Of a stretch of 64,000 nucleotides of DNA, positions 21,880-33,379 are shown in pieces. The notes under the pieces were generated by a model. The model was not told the DNA's origin and ran no database searches. It saw nothing but the letters and a program-made list of their open reading frames with translations. Within the stretch, counting starts at the first letter, position 1. Every line of letters starts with the position of its first letter. Made by a program: the position numbers and the translations under genes. Origin of the DNA: Eublepharis macularius (Eukaryota > Chordata > Lepidosauria > Squamata > Eublepharidae); NCBI RefSeq assembly GCF_028583425.1, contig NC_072792.1, positions 160,028,676 to 160,092,675 of the forward strand, in the 5' to 3' direction.

Positions 21880-23890
21880 TAACAAGAGTTACACCTTCCA
21901 AGCACATTGCCTTCAGCTGACTGTGTCAGTCTGCTTAGCATTGGCAGGCAACACAAAAGGTGCCAGAACTATGGAGTAGCACCATTCATTAAGAGCTGAA
22001 ATACGGGCTGCTTTAATTGAGATACACCTTCAAGACAAGGGCTTCCCAAGTGTTAATTTATGAGAGCTGTTAGAAAATGTAATCTTTGCTAAGTCTCCCT
22101 TATCAGCATCACTGACACTTGACTGTGTCTGCTTATATTGTTTTACTGTTTGCACTCTCTCTTGCAAGTATCTTCAGAATCCAGATTTATTGTCCGTGAC
22201 ATTCACAGTTAAAAGACTTGCGTGTTCTTGGCAGGGGCGGGGGAAGCAATTCACAGCATCTTTGTCTTAAAAAAGGATGTGGTGGTAGGTGATGTTGAAA
22301 ACTTGAGATGCTGGACAACGGTTGCCAGTTAGCGTAGATAGTGCTGGCCTTGCACAATCCAATTGTCTGATTCAGCATGAGATACCTTCATGTGATTTGT
22401 AGTACACAAATGCAGAACAGATGACATGATGCTGTCATTTAAATTGGTGCTATATGAGGGATCAGCTACAGACGTGAGTCCTGAAGGTGACAGGAAGACT
22501 TTCTCCTTGCTTAGGAGGGAATTAACTATTGAACAGTGATTTTTGCTCGTGGGGACAGCTGCAGGCAAATTCCAGATGGGATCTGGCTGCCTTTGCCTGC
22601 TCCTCTACTTGGAGCGGTTTCCGCAGATAGAATGGAATAATTTAGCATCATCATGACCTTGTCATGGTTCCTACTAGGAAGCTGTACACAGCATATGAAG
22701 ACACTATCGCACCACACCTAAGATGTATATGAGAACACGCACTTAGGTTGTTGCATCAGTTGAGAATGCTTTATTACTTACAGGTTCAGTCAAGTCATAT
22801 TAAAAACTGGCCATGGATGAGTTAGTGAAGAATTTGTCACTTCTGTAGCAAGTGCCCATAACTCCGTAGGAAGTCTGTTATTGAACTTTGAGGTCTAGAG
22901 CCTTAATGATGTTCAGGCTTTTAAGCCAAAACAAAATTGTGTTCTCACCTAAAATTGTATGTACAATAAGGAGCTAAGGAGTCATGTGCATGCCACTTTC
23001 TGGATTCCGTTCTGTGGCTATATTTAAGAACTAAGATAAACAAAGTTTTGTTCATGATGGCTTTGGAGCACTCTTCATTCTTCTCCAAATGATTCCATAT
23101 TTGGAAAGCCCTAAGTCAAGCTCTAGTGTTCTGTGATGTTTGGGATTAAACTGTGGTTTAAAATCCTGGTTTGTGGGAAGGAAACAAACTCCAGTTTGCC
23201 CTGCTGTTTACATTCAGATCTTATGAGAAATTGGAGATTGATGCAAAACTTCTCAAAGTTGGATGTTTCAAAAGCTTTTAGTCGTACTCCTCATGTGAGG
23301 AGAATATGGAGTGGTCATAGAGTCATCCATAGTTCATTTGCTTCTCATAAGGAAACCTTTACCCTTATAGAACCTCTTCTCAGCTAAGGAGTCTTGGACG
23401 AGGCGATAGAGTTCTAGGTTGTCTTTCTTCTCTGGACGAGTCTGATATGTCACAGCCTTTACCTGAGGGGCCCAATCAATCAGCAAAGCCCATTCCTCAG
23501 GCTTGCCCACAGCTTAGCCTCAGACAGGTATAATATATGCAGAATATCTGGGGCAAGTCCCTGCCACCCCAAATCTATATAGTTACTATTTTCTTCAAAG
23601 TTATTATCTTGTATGTTCAAGACATGAATTGTGGCATATCCTGGTAATCGTGATAGCGAGTGACTGGGATTTTGCTAATATAAGTGCTACACAAACATTA
23701 AGTAATTCTGAACTGAACTGAATGAACAGTGTGTTGCTGTTATTATCCCCATATTACAGAGGTGAGCTTCTGCTGAGAGGAAGTGGCTTGCCTAACACCA
23801 TCTTCTGAATTCGTGACTCAGCTGAGACTTGTACCTCTCAACTTAGACTCTTCTCTCTGAGTGTACTATAGAGTTCTTAAGTCTAATGTG
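21880..23890. other. Intron 1 sequence without recognised features
   Basis: Short non-coding frames only. A fragment of the second SINE family may lie at 22340-22395 (GCCTTGCACAATCC, ATACCTTCATGTG). Nothing else is supported. Confidence 0.5.
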
Positions 23891-23893
23891 AAG

Positions 23894-24100
23894 CCCTGTG
23901 GACCCACTAGTGCTATGGTTCAACTGCAGAGCATCTGCTTTGCATTTAGAACATCCCAGGTTCAATCCAGGCATCTCCGATGAAAAGGAACAGAGATGAT
24001 AGGAAAGAGCTCCACCAGAGACCCTGGAGTTCTGCTGCCAATGTGAGAAGACAAGACTGACCTGGAAGGACAAAGGTCCTGGCTCGGTAGAGTCTTATTT
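23894..24100 (+). repeat. tRNA-derived SINE, second family
   Basis: The head GTGCTATGGTTCAACTGCAGAGCATCTGCTTTGCATTTAGAACATCCCAGGTTCAATCC is followed by GGAAAGAGCTCCACCAGAGACCCTGGAG and CTGACCTGGAAGGACAAAGG. It is a diverged copy of the family at 20296. Confidence 0.65.
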
Positions 24101-24109
24101 CATGTGTTC

Positions 24110-26070
24110 ACTGAGGCATCAAAGTATCCTTACTGATTGCTTTGCTTCTGTTCGACACACACACAAAGCTGCGCTGCGTGTAACCAGCATGTCATACGAA
24201 GAACTCTGTCATTTATCAGTAACCACAGGAATGTAAATGTTGCAGTTTTTCAAAAGAGTTGTAAGGTGCTTGTTTGATGACTAGTTGGGTACTCGCTTCA
24301 TTATCGTGGTGCTTTGAGCAAGTAAATGCCTTTTATTGTGCCATTCATTCTCCAGAAATATTAGAAGGGTGTTTTCAGACTACGTATTCTTCAGCTTAAG
24401 TTTTGAGGACAAAAAATAAAAATAGTTGGGTGTTCCGTATTGAGGCCATTGGTAACCTAGCTGAGTGCTGAAACGTAGGCTTGGATACTAACTAGAATTT
24501 CCACAGGCGCAGGGAGGAGGCTAATGTTGGCTGATTCTTGGGAAATCTCTGATCTCACCCTAATTTGCCGTGCTGTTATTGTGGGAATAAATGGAGATGG
24601 AGGGAAGATGTGTACTTTTGTACTACTGATGAAGCAGAATTTGAAAACTGCTGTAATGCTCTTTTTAAAATTACAAATGCCCCCTGTTTACTGCTCCCTT
24701 CTCAGTTACAAACATTTCAAGATGATTTCCTGATGCTTTGGGATTGACATTCCTCAGACAAGGCAACTAAGGGGGTAAAAGGATAATGGTGGCGCTCAAT
24801 GAGATACCATTCTCTAATTTTTGTCTAGAGGGCCACCTAAGATTTGCCCCCCTCCCAACTTTTCTTTATCTGCTTATCTTCATCAGCAGGGCTGAAGAGG
24901 AGGCCTAAATGGCAGATTGGACACATTTCTACTGAACATCAAAACAAGCAGAGAGGCAGCTATCTGGGGGCATCTTATATAATCGTTATGACATCCTTGT
25001 AAGATTTGTGCAGGGTTAGAAGAGAAATGCCTTTCGGCGTTTCAAGGGGCCTGCCTGCTGTGACAGGATCAGGGCAAGGCCGAGGGTTACAACATGCCTT
25101 GAGATGCTTCCGGTTGCCTTTGAAGGGAGAGAAGTTATATGTGGGATTCTTAGATGACGTCCTCCCTGGTTACAATTCAGGAGATATTGCTGATAGAACA
25201 GGAACAAGGAGATGGCCAAGAAGGGACATGAAAGAAGTAAGCTGAAGGAATCCAGAAACGGGGTGTGTGGACTTCGATTTCCTCACTATGAAAGGTGTAT
25301 GGATTAGCAAGTGGAGAACATTGTCTATCAAGGTAGGGAAAGTTAAGAGGAAATCACACCCGTTTGAGTGGGACAGAACTCATTCTTTGGCTTGGGATGA
25401 ATTAGCTTACTTTTGGAACCAGAAGGATTTGCATTTGATTGAAGGTGCATCACTCGTTGCAAACATAAATGAAAAAAATGCCAGAGAAGGAAGTAAAATG
25501 AGAGTTCAGCAGCTTTTGGGGCATGACTATTCCCATTTGTTGTGTTAAAAAAATTATTTGGCAATTTGATGTCCGTATGAGCACTAGTGAGAGAAGGCTG
25601 CACTGGGAGGCTTGCGTGCAATTCATGTCAAGAAGTTTCCAGTGTTGTTGTTTGCCATCCATGCTACAGTTTCCCTTGAGATAATAACAAACAAACAGTA
25701 TGTGTGTGGGGGGGAAATAATACCCGCAATACTACCTTTTTTTTAGACTCAGAGTCTCTGTAAGCAAACACCAGGGAGTAATTATCTATCAAAGGAATAC
25801 AGCAGTGGTACGTGCTAATGCGTTTTTGGAGCAGTCTCTGTATCCCTCAGTTATTGCTACTGGTTACCGTTGTTTATCACTGACCTTCCAACAGGCATTT
25901 TCCCCAATAGATTTCATGGAGAGGTCAGGAACTGGCTTATTTTTCTGAGCTTATTATCAGAGAGAGGCTTCTTTGTGAGACAAGCCATCCTTTTGTGTGT
26001 TTTAACTGGTTTACTTTTCATGGCAGTTGCAGAGTTTACATTTGCACAAGCATGTAACAAAGCTTAGCTA
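24110..26070. other. Intron 1 sequence without recognised features
   Basis: The open frames at 24524-25548 lack homology, splice support or codon bias and are taken as chance. No repeat family of this window was recognised. Confidence 0.5.
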
Positions 26071-26074
26071 GTAT

Positions 26075-27345
26075 ATTTTAGTACATTTTAATCTCCCCTT
26101 TCCTCCAAAGAGCCTATGGTGGTGTACACCATTCTCCCTTTCCTCATTTTATCCTCCTACAATAACCTTGTGAGATAGGTCAGGCTGAAAGAGGGAGCGA
26201 GTGACTGGGCCGCAGACATCCAACAAACTTCCATTGCAGCCTGCAGATTTTTTTTTTTATTAAATTTTTATTGGAATTAGAAATATTTTGTCATTTATAA
26301 CAATCAAATTACTTTAATATTCCAGTTCTAACCCCCTCCCTTTCCCCCCCGTTTGTTGACTTCCAACAGTTTTCCAACCCTTTGTCTATTCTTCCCCTAC
26401 TCATTTCAACTTATTTTATCAATTAAACATATACTTTCACACTCTTCTAAGCTAGTCTATTATAACACAGTACTAAGTCAATTTCCCTTCACTTATCAAC
26501 TAACTAATACATTCCTGGCATGTTATTCAATAGTAATAATACTGGTAATATTCTCAATATCCTGTACTCTAACTTATTCATTCTAATGTCATCAATATGG
26601 GACAAACAATTTATCCCTCCCTATACATAACTTGAGTACTCATAAGTGATGAACACATTTATAAGTCAACCAATTTAACTTATACTCTATATGTTACTCT
26701 TTACTTCCTCTTATATCTCTTATCTTTATAACATAAAGTCAATCAATTTGACAACAATCCTCCAGTTTCTCTAATTACTTCTTTTAGCTTAGTCCTTTTA
26801 CTAATCTGTTTCTTGCCGAGTCTTCCACTACTTTTAATCAAACTGTTGCAGTTTAAAAGTCCCCTTTAATGCTTCTTTACTTTAAGTAATTCATCCCGTT
26901 TCAAGAGATAGTGATCTTTACCTTTTCAAACGTCTTTCTGGGTTGTAATCACTGCTTCAAACTCAAGTTCTCTTTCACCTTCTTTCCTCCTGTTGATGCT
27001 TGGGCATGTAGATCTTATGCCAGCCGTCACTGGCCCCAGAACTGCTGCAGAGATATAGGCCGACCTGTCTTAGGGTGGGACCTCAAGGGACGGGGGAGAA
27101 TCCGTTGCGCAGAACCCCCCCTCGCCCGAGATCAACGCGCCCTGAGGTACTTGAGCGTTCAAAGCCTGTTCTCCGCCTGAGAACAGGGGACCACGGGCTT
27201 GTTTGCCCCCGCTGGTCACTAAAAACGGCAGCCCGGTCAGCTCTGCTCCCAGAGCTGTGTTAGACCTCCATGGATCCCAAACAGGAAGTCGCAGCCTGCA
27301 GATTTGAATTCCAGTCCCCCTGATGGCCAACTAACTGCTACACCA
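26075..27345 (-). repeat. SINE split by an L1-derived insertion
   Basis: Bases 26075-26250 (TTCCTCCAAAGAGCCTATGGTG, CAATAACCTTGTGAGATAGG) and 27306-27345 (GAATTCCAGTCCCCCTGATGG, AACTGCTACACCATACTAGCT) join into one minus-strand tRNA SINE when the insert 26251-27290 and one target-site copy are removed. The duplication GCAGCCTGCAGATTT comes from the SINE body. Confidence 0.7.
26251..27290 (-). mobile_element. ORF-less L1 derivative with perfect 15-bp TSD
   Basis: The insert is flanked by GCAGCCTGCAGATTT at 26236-26250 and 27291-27305. On the minus strand the 3' half matches the L1 3' UTR at 6204-6872: GACAAAGGGTTGGAAAACTGTTGGAAGTCAACAAA, a G-rich run, GGGAGGGGGTTAGA, then AATAAAAATTTAATAAAAAAAAAA. 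The 5' part (about 26980-27290) is GC-rich and lacks ORF1 or ORF2 similarity. It fits a 5' UTR joined to a 3' UTR by internal deletion, but this is inferred because no full-length L1 is here for comparison. Confidence 0.8.
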
Positions 27346-27431
27346 TACTAGCTACCTCATACTAGGAAATATTTTATCACAAACTACATGATACAACAAG
27401 ATGAGGCCTGGAAAAAGCTATGGATAAGAGG

Positions 27432-27650
27432 TAGGGTTGCCAGCTCCAAGTTGGGAAATTCCTGGAGATCCAGGGAGTGAAACCTGGAGAAAGTGGGGCT
27501 TTGGGAGGGAAAGGACCTTGGGATGGCATAATTCCATAGAGTCCACCTGTCAAAGTAGCCATTTTCTCCAGGTGAACTGATCTCTGTGGCCTGGAGACCA
27601 GTTGTAATTCCGGGAGATCTCCAGCCACTACCTGGAGGCTGGCAACCCTA
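27432..27650 (-). repeat. MITE of the TAGGGTTGCCAG family with 8-bp TSD
   Basis: The ends are TAGGGTTGCCAGCTCC and GGCTGGCAACCCTA. Flanks are ATAAGAGG (27424-27431) and GTAAGAGG (27651-27658), 7 of 8 matching. The 8-bp length supports a hAT source. It is in the opposite orientation to the copy at 9078. Confidence 0.85.
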
Positions 27651-27921
27651 GTAAGAGGTCCCCTAACAACAATAATGTAATACCTTTTTATTAGGACCAA
27701 TCAAAATGTCATGTGGCAAACACAAACTTCTGAGTACTCTAGAGCTCTTTAACTGACTGGATGTTAAGCAGGGGGGAAAGGGTTTAATGAAAAAGGCTGG
27801 TTTAGGGCATGTTGTCAGAGGCAAAAAGTTTGACGTTTGCAGCTTCCTTAAAATGAAGATTAGGGTATCTTGCAGACTTCATTAGATTAAAAGGAAATTA
27901 AACCAAAATGTTACAGTTTGC

Positions 27922-28070
27922 TACTAGAGCACCTGTTGTGTATGACAAAGGCCACAGGTTCAGTCCCTGGCATTTCCAGTTAAAAGGTAATGGATATTAG
28001 GCAAGGCATTTCTTTGCCTGAGAATCTTGAAAGCTACTTCCAGCCCAAGTGGTCCATATTGAATTTCAAA
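27922..28070 (+). repeat. tRNA-derived SINE fragment, second family
   Basis: TACTAGAGCACCTGTTGTGTATGACAAAGGCCACAGGTTCAGTCCCTGGCATTTCCAGTTAAAAGG, then GCCTGAGAATCTTGAAAGC and AGTGGTCCATATTGAATTTC, matches the family at 20296 and 23894 with heavy divergence. Confidence 0.5.
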
Positions 28071-28574
28071 GGACGAGGGATCAGTTTAGTTTGCTTTTTT
28101 TCAGGAGTGGACTGGGACATTTAAAAAAAACAGCCTGGTGCATATGTTTGTCAGCCAAGTGCGGGCAACCAGCAGAAGATTTGGGGGTAGGGGTTTGAGA
28201 GGTCAACATCATTTCTGGCATGACCCTGGAAGTGATGTTGCTCTGTTGGACTGATGGCCATTCCCCCTGCATTTTCCCGCTGTTGCCAACTGAGAGGTGG
28301 CAAAGCAAGCTGAGCAATGCTAGAGCAAGCTGCACCACATGGCCCCTGCTGTGCTGGTAGCACTGTAGCATCCTCTTGGCTTTCGCATGGGCTGGGGCAA
28401 CAGTGGGGACAAGTATTAGCTCACCCTTTGCCATGTTGCCAAGACCTAGGTCCAAGCTGAGTAAATTTTGCAGTGCTGCCAGTATCTCATGGACTGCTTG
28501 GCCTTGGGGGTACTTGCCCAGTAATTTAGAGGGCCAGTCTGCCCCTACTTTTTTTGTAGGAGACAAAAAAAATA

Positions 28575-30200
28575 TTTATTTTTATTTATTTATGTTGTAT
28601 AGAGTCTACACAGCGCAAGTCAGTACAAGCAACATGATGGGGCATCCTATAAATAGTGCAGTAGGGTTTGGATTCTGAAAACAAGCAGAAATCTGAAACA
28701 GAGTTGAAGCAACGCATGAGCATTAAACATGCCATGTTAAATTATGCAGAAATTACTTAGTAGGAGTATACTACAGTGACAGAAAATATATAGCATACAG
28801 AGTAGCATAGTCCACAGTCCCTAGCATAGTCCATAGTCCCTATCCCTTTACCAAAACATCTTTCGGAACCATTTCATTACAGAACAGCCCTCTTCACCTG
28901 TGTAAAAAAGCCCTCCTGAATAATTCAGTTTTGCATAGTTTCTGGAAAGCCAGGAGAGTAGGAGCTTTCCCGACCTCCTCAGGCAGGCCATTCCATAGGG
29001 TGGGGGCCACCACAGAGAATGCATGTGTACAGACAGTTGTTTTGCTCAGTTGCAAGGTGGTGCCTGCAGAAGGGCTTGCTCAGAGGAGCAAAGCTGTCAT
29101 GGCAGAGCATAAAGGGTGAGGCAGTCCTGTAGGTATGAGGCACTAAGGCCATGATGGGTAGCTGATGCAGTGATAGCAGAAGGGGAGCAAAATGCGTGCT
29201 TCAGCTAACTCCTGGTAATAACCAAGGTGTCTCCAAGTTGACCTGTATGGAGTGTATTCAGGGCTTTTTTTCTGCTGGAACATGGAGAAATGGAGTTCCG
29301 GAACCTCTTGAAAATGGTCACATGGCTGGTGGCCCTGCCCCACGATCTCCAGACAGAGGGGAGTTTAGATTGCCATAGATTGCCATGCCACGGAGGGCAA
29401 TCTAAACTCCCCTCTGTCTGGAGATCGGGGGGCGGGGCCACCAGCCATGTGACCATTTTCTCTGAGGACAACCCATTGAGTTCCACCACCTCTTTTCCCA
29501 GAAAAAAAGCCCTGAGTGTATTACAGTAGTCTAGTCTTGATGTTACCATGGCAAGGTGGCCAGATTGGCTGTGTTATGATAGGGGTCCAACTTCTGGAAG
29601 AAAGAGTTTTTTGCAGTTTCATTAATTGGTTTCTCCAGCAGCAATGCTGGCTCCAGCATAATCCCTAGTCTCTTAACCAAGTTAGCAGGAGTCTGCTGAA
29701 CCCCACCAAAAATGGGAGGTATAATGTCCTTCTGAGAAGTGACATCATCACACAGGCGTGCTTTGCACGCACACAAGGAACATGATGGGAGCAGTGAAAA
29801 GGTAAGTGCCGAAAGGGACCTAGCATCCCTAGTCCAACCCTGAGAAGATCTAGAGCTGTTCTACTACTGCTCTCTCAATCACTTTGCATAGAAAGGTGGA
29901 ATTAGAGACGGGGTGATAATTGGCCACATCATTATTCTGTAGGGATGGTTTTGAGTGGTTGAGGGAAGGTGCTCAGAGTTCGTCACTGATTTATAACAGA
30001 CTTCAAGGCTTCCTTAATGTGGTTGTTACATGATTTTAGCAGCCATGATGGGCAAGGATCCAGTGCACAAGTGATTGCCTTCACAGATGCTAGGATCCTG
30101 TCAACTTTCATCATGGTCAAAATGGTCCATAAGCAAACCAGAACAAGTATTAGGCATTCCTTCAGCATGGCCTATATTACAGCCAGCATCCAGATCGGAG
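28575..30200 (-). mobile_element. Decayed minus-strand L2 LINE with a nested MITE
   Basis: Read on the minus strand, 30168-29983 carries VDRILASVKAITCALDPCPSWLLKS, which matches the region at 2411-2500 of the first L2. Bases 29776-29543 carry ETAKNSFFQKLDPYHNTANLATL, then MVTSRLDYCNTL. Bases 29010-28870 carry frame-broken remains of the usual C-terminus (GGPHPMEWPA, and FPETMQN*IIQEGFFTQVKRAV). An AT-rich tail follows to about 28575. The foldback MITE at 29259-29514 interrupts SRLDYCNTL. Internal pieces are missing, so this is a relic. Confidence 0.75.
29259..29514 (+). mobile_element. Foldback hAT-like MITE, copy 2 (8-bp TSD)
   Basis: The ends are CAGGGCTTTTTTTCTGC and CAGAAAAAAAGCCCTG. Flanks are AGTGTATT at 29251-29258 and 29515-29522, exact. 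The arms share GGTCACATGGCTGGTGG and AGACAGAGGGGAGTTTAGATTGCC with copies 1, 3, 4 and 5. The spacer contains a short partial repeat of ATAGATTGCCATG. Confidence 0.93.
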
Positions 30201-30409
30201 CGTATTCATGTTGTTTTATCATCGCAAAAAAAAAAAAACCTTGCAAAGATATAATACCTGATTGTCTGTTTCTGAGACAGCAAGGGCTCAGATTTAAGAG
30301 TCAGCAGATGTCGAGATATCATAAACCACTGGGATAGTTATGAATTAGCTGATGCAGTGGTTGCAGAGAAATAACCTTTCTTTGCCACTGTCACCACAAA
30401 TTGAGACCC

Positions 30410-30625
30410 AGCATTGTTCAGTGGTTAGAATGTTGGCCTGGGGTTTGGGAGATGCGGGTTTGAATTCCTACTCTGCCATGGAAACTGACTGGATGGGCCA
30501 GTCACACTCTCTCAGCCTAACCTATCTCGTAGGATTGTTGTGAGAATAAAACAAAGGGGAGAATGTTTTTAAGCCACAGGATCTCCATTTGGAAGAAAAG
30601 TGAAGCATAAATGAAGTAAACAAAC
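30410..30625 (+). repeat. tRNA-derived SINE
   Basis: The head TGTTCAGTGGTTAGAATGTTGGCCTGGGGTTTGGGAGATGCGGGTTTGAATTCC contains a good B box. The body CAGCCTAACCTATCTCGTAGGATTGTTGTGAGAATAAAAC and the tail AAGCATAAATGAAGTAAAC match the copy at 17212. Confidence 0.75.
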
Positions 30626-31251
30626 TTTTAAAAATCAAGCCAATGCCATATGCTATAAAATAAAATTCTCTAGCCAGGAGTGTAATGAATGAGTAATTAT
30701 ACTGCAGAGGCAAGAAATACTGGTATAACTTGCAGTAATTTGTTTGTTTTTCCCTTTTAGTAAAGGAAGCATGGAAAGTAAATTTTTAAAATGGTAAATA
30801 CTTTGGGGCTTACCCATTGTGTAATAATTGTGGTATTATTTATTTATATTGAGTCATGGGTGGTTGTTTCAGAAGATACATCCTGGCCTTGGAGAAGATT
30901 GCGAACCAAATGAAATAGCAGGGTGGGAAGAAATGTCGAGAGAAATGTAATTTAAAAGTAATGAACTAGATGGAACAAACATTCATAGAAGGCCTATCGG
31001 GGTCAGGAAGTTTCCTTTTTTAACACAGCACCCATCCGCTGGTATGAACGTTGCACAATCGGTGGATACAGATCAAGTAATGGATTCATTGCATCCATAT
31101 ATATTTTGTGTGTCACTTCCTGAAACATTTTAAATACTGCATAATTTGAAATATGTGAACTTATTTATTTGTTTACCACACTTCTCTCCCCAAGGTGGGC
31201 CCCAAGCAGCTTACAACATTATTCTCCCCTCCTCTATTTTATCCTCACAAC

Positions 31252-31509
31252 CAGGGCTTTTTTTCAGGGGGAACACGGGGGAACGGAGTTCCGGGACCTC
31301 TTGAAAATGGTCACATGGCTGGTGGCCCCACCCTCTGATCTCCAGACAGAGGGGAGTTGAGATTACCCTCCACGCTGAGCGGCGCAGAGGGCAATCTAAA
31401 CTCCCCTCTGTCTGGAGATCAGGGGGCGGGGCCACCAGCCATGTGACCATTTTCTCCGAGGGCAACTCACTGAGTTCCACCACCTCTTTTCCCAGGAAAA
31501 AAAGCCCTG
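31252..31509 (+). mobile_element. Foldback hAT-like MITE, copy 3 (TSD 7 of 8)
   Basis: It starts CAGGGCTTTTTTTCAGG and ends CCCAGGAAAAAAAGCCCTG. Flanks are CTCACAAC (31244-31251) and CTCCCAAC (31510-31517). The arms are as in the other copies, and the spacer is CTCCACGCTGAGCGGCGCAG. Confidence 0.9.
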
Positions 31510-31555
31510 CTCCCAACAACTCTCTCAAGTAGGTTAGGCCGTCCATGGAGGTCAG

Positions 31556-31690
31556 AGTGGCATACATAGTTCTGAAGAAGGGAGCTCTGACTCTCAAAAG
31601 CTTATGCTCTGAAAATCTTGTTGGTCTCTAAGGTGCCATTGGACTCAAATCCTACTGTTCTACCACAGACCAAAATGGTTACTCACCTGA
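31556..31690 (+). repeat. Penelope-type repeat arm
   Basis: TTCTGAAGAAGGGAGCTCTGACTCTCAAAAGC, TTGTTGGTCTCTAAGGTGCCATTGGACTCAAATCCTACTG, then ACAGACCAAAATGGTTACTCACC. This is the common arm, near its consensus, with one change in the hammerhead-like core (CAAAA for CGAAA). Confidence 0.7.
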
Positions 31691-31807
31691 ACAACCCAGT
31701 GAGGTAGGTTAGGTTGAAAGATAGTGACTGACTCAAGGTTACACAGTGAGTTTCATGGTTGTTGGGGAACTGAACTAGGGTTTCTGTAGTCTCTCTTCTC
31801 AAGCTGT

Positions 31808-32190
31808 GTGCTTTTTGTCATGCCATCTGCAGAGGTGAGGCAGGTGGAGCCAGAGACAGGGCTTTCTCAGTGGTAGCACCTCACCTATGGAATCCTGCCC
31901 CCAAGGCTCACATGTTGCCTAGATGTAAGGCCGAAACATCATTTTTTACCAAGGCTTCTAACTTGAGAGATCCATCTTTTAAAGTTGTTTTTATGCTCAC
32001 ATTCTAGCCTGTGGACTATTTTATAACTATAAATTTTAAAGTGCGGAATGTTGTCTTATATAATTTTTATGATTTGCTTTTGTACTGCTGTTTTATGATT
32101 TTACTATACTGCTTTCCTTGTGATCTGTCTTGAGCCAATGTGTGGAGGGGCGTCATCTAAGTTTAGGAAATAAAATGAACTAATTCCAGC
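31808..32190 (+). repeat. L2-clade LINE 3' end
   Basis: AGAGACAGGGCTTTCTCAGTGGTAGCACCTCACCTATGGAATCC resembles the end of an L2 ORF2 (..AFSVVAPHLWNP..), and an AT-rich 3' UTR with GGAAATAAAATGAACTAA follows. There is no long open frame. Confidence 0.5.
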
Positions 32191-32207
32191 AGTCTAATGG
32201 CTAAATC

Positions 32208-32429
32208 TAAGGTTGCCAACTCTGAGTTGGAAGAATCCTGTAGATTTGGGGTGCATCCTGGGAAGGGTAGATTGGGGCGGGGGGGAGTAGGGAGCTCAGT
32301 AGGGATGTGATGCTATAGAATCCACCTTCAGAAGTTGCCATTTTCTCCAGGAGAACTGATCTCTGTGGTCTTAAGATCAACTGTAATTCTGGAGAAACTC
32401 CAGGCCCCATCTGGAGGTTGGCAGCACTA
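32208..32429 (-). repeat. MITE of the TAGGGTTGCCAG family
   Basis: The ends are TAAGGTTGCCAACTC and GGTTGGCAGCACTA. The body contains CCATTTTCTCCAGGAGAACTGATCTC, shared with the other copies. Target duplication is not evident. Confidence 0.65.
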
Positions 32430-33136
32430 GGTACCCGACTCTGATCCCCTTGTTGTGTGACCACCAGGAACAGGAAGTTTGCTTTTTCATTGTTCATCTT
32501 CTGATATAAAAATTCTTCTGTATCAGCAACCGTTCTAGGATTTTGTGAGGGAGGGTGAATACTTTTTTTCCTGACAATTGTGACTGGCCTTTCTAATGTT
32601 TGATAGATTCAAGGGCTACCTTGATCTCTTTGGCAGCTACAACAGGGGAAATTTGTGTGCCCCCCCCAGGAGATAATTCTGCCTTCTCAGACATGACAGC
32701 TGCCCTCAGGCACCTTGTTAAGAAGTTTCATGGGGTTCCACTCGCAAAGAACTCTCACCAGCTTCCATTTTCTGCCTGGAGGCAGATCTGCAAAAGTTAA
32801 CAGGGGAGATGAAACATTTTCAGTTTAATGCAGACAAAATGGCAGCTTAGGGGATAATTTCTGCAAGAAGAAAAGTTTGGTGATTTAACAGGGTATTGAA
32901 GCCATAGCTTTGGGGCCAATAAATGAACCATAAAGAGCTACTGAAGAAACGCATGGGATGCTGGGCAGGAGAATGACCCTGCTGTTAACTCTCATGAGTG
33001 GGAGCTCAGAATTAATATACTTGTGTATTCTTATGGATTCTGTTTGCTTCTTTACAGTCTGCATGCAGTGGTCTACTACCTCCAGCATTCTTCCCACATT
33101 GGTCTTTCCAGAATATTGCATGTAAATGTAACAAGA

Positions 33137-33379
33137 ACAACAACAACAACAACTTTCGATTTATATACCACCCTTGAGGATAACTTAACACCCACACAGA
33201 GTGGTTTACAAAGTATGTCATTATTATCCCCACAACAAACACCCTGTGAGATGGTGGGGCTGAGGGAGCTCTGAGACCCAAGCTCACCCAGCTGGCTTCA
33301 AGTAGAGGAGTGGGGAATCAGACCCGGTTCTCCAGATTAGAGTCCCACCACTCTTACCACTACACCAAACTGGCTCTCA
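33137..33379 (-). repeat. tRNA SINE, third family (GTATATAAATCGAA tail)
   Basis: A CAACAA tract leads into TTTCGATTTATATACCACCCTTGAGGA and AGTGGTTTACAAAGTATG. The complement of the tRNA-like head is at the right end (ACTCTTACCACTACACCAAACTGGCTCTC). Four further copies lie at 43771, 51470, 53962 and 59083. Confidence 0.85.

Larger units (their letters stand above)
31163..31800 (-). repeat. SINE split by a MITE and a repeat arm
   Basis: Bases 31163-31251 (CACTTCTCTCCCCAAGGTGGGC and CTCCCCTCCTCTATTTTATCCTCACAAC), 31518-31555 and about 31690-31800 (CCCAGTGAGGTAGGTTAGG, TTACACAGTGAGTTTCATGG) read as one minus-strand tRNA SINE body. The foldback MITE at 31252-31509 and the Penelope-type arm at about 31556-31690 interrupt it. 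Confidence 0.6.

Noticed and set aside
28081..28566. 161-codon minus-strand frame in intron 1
   Set aside because: No recognised domain, no splice sites in phase and no codon-like conservation that can be seen. Taken as chance.
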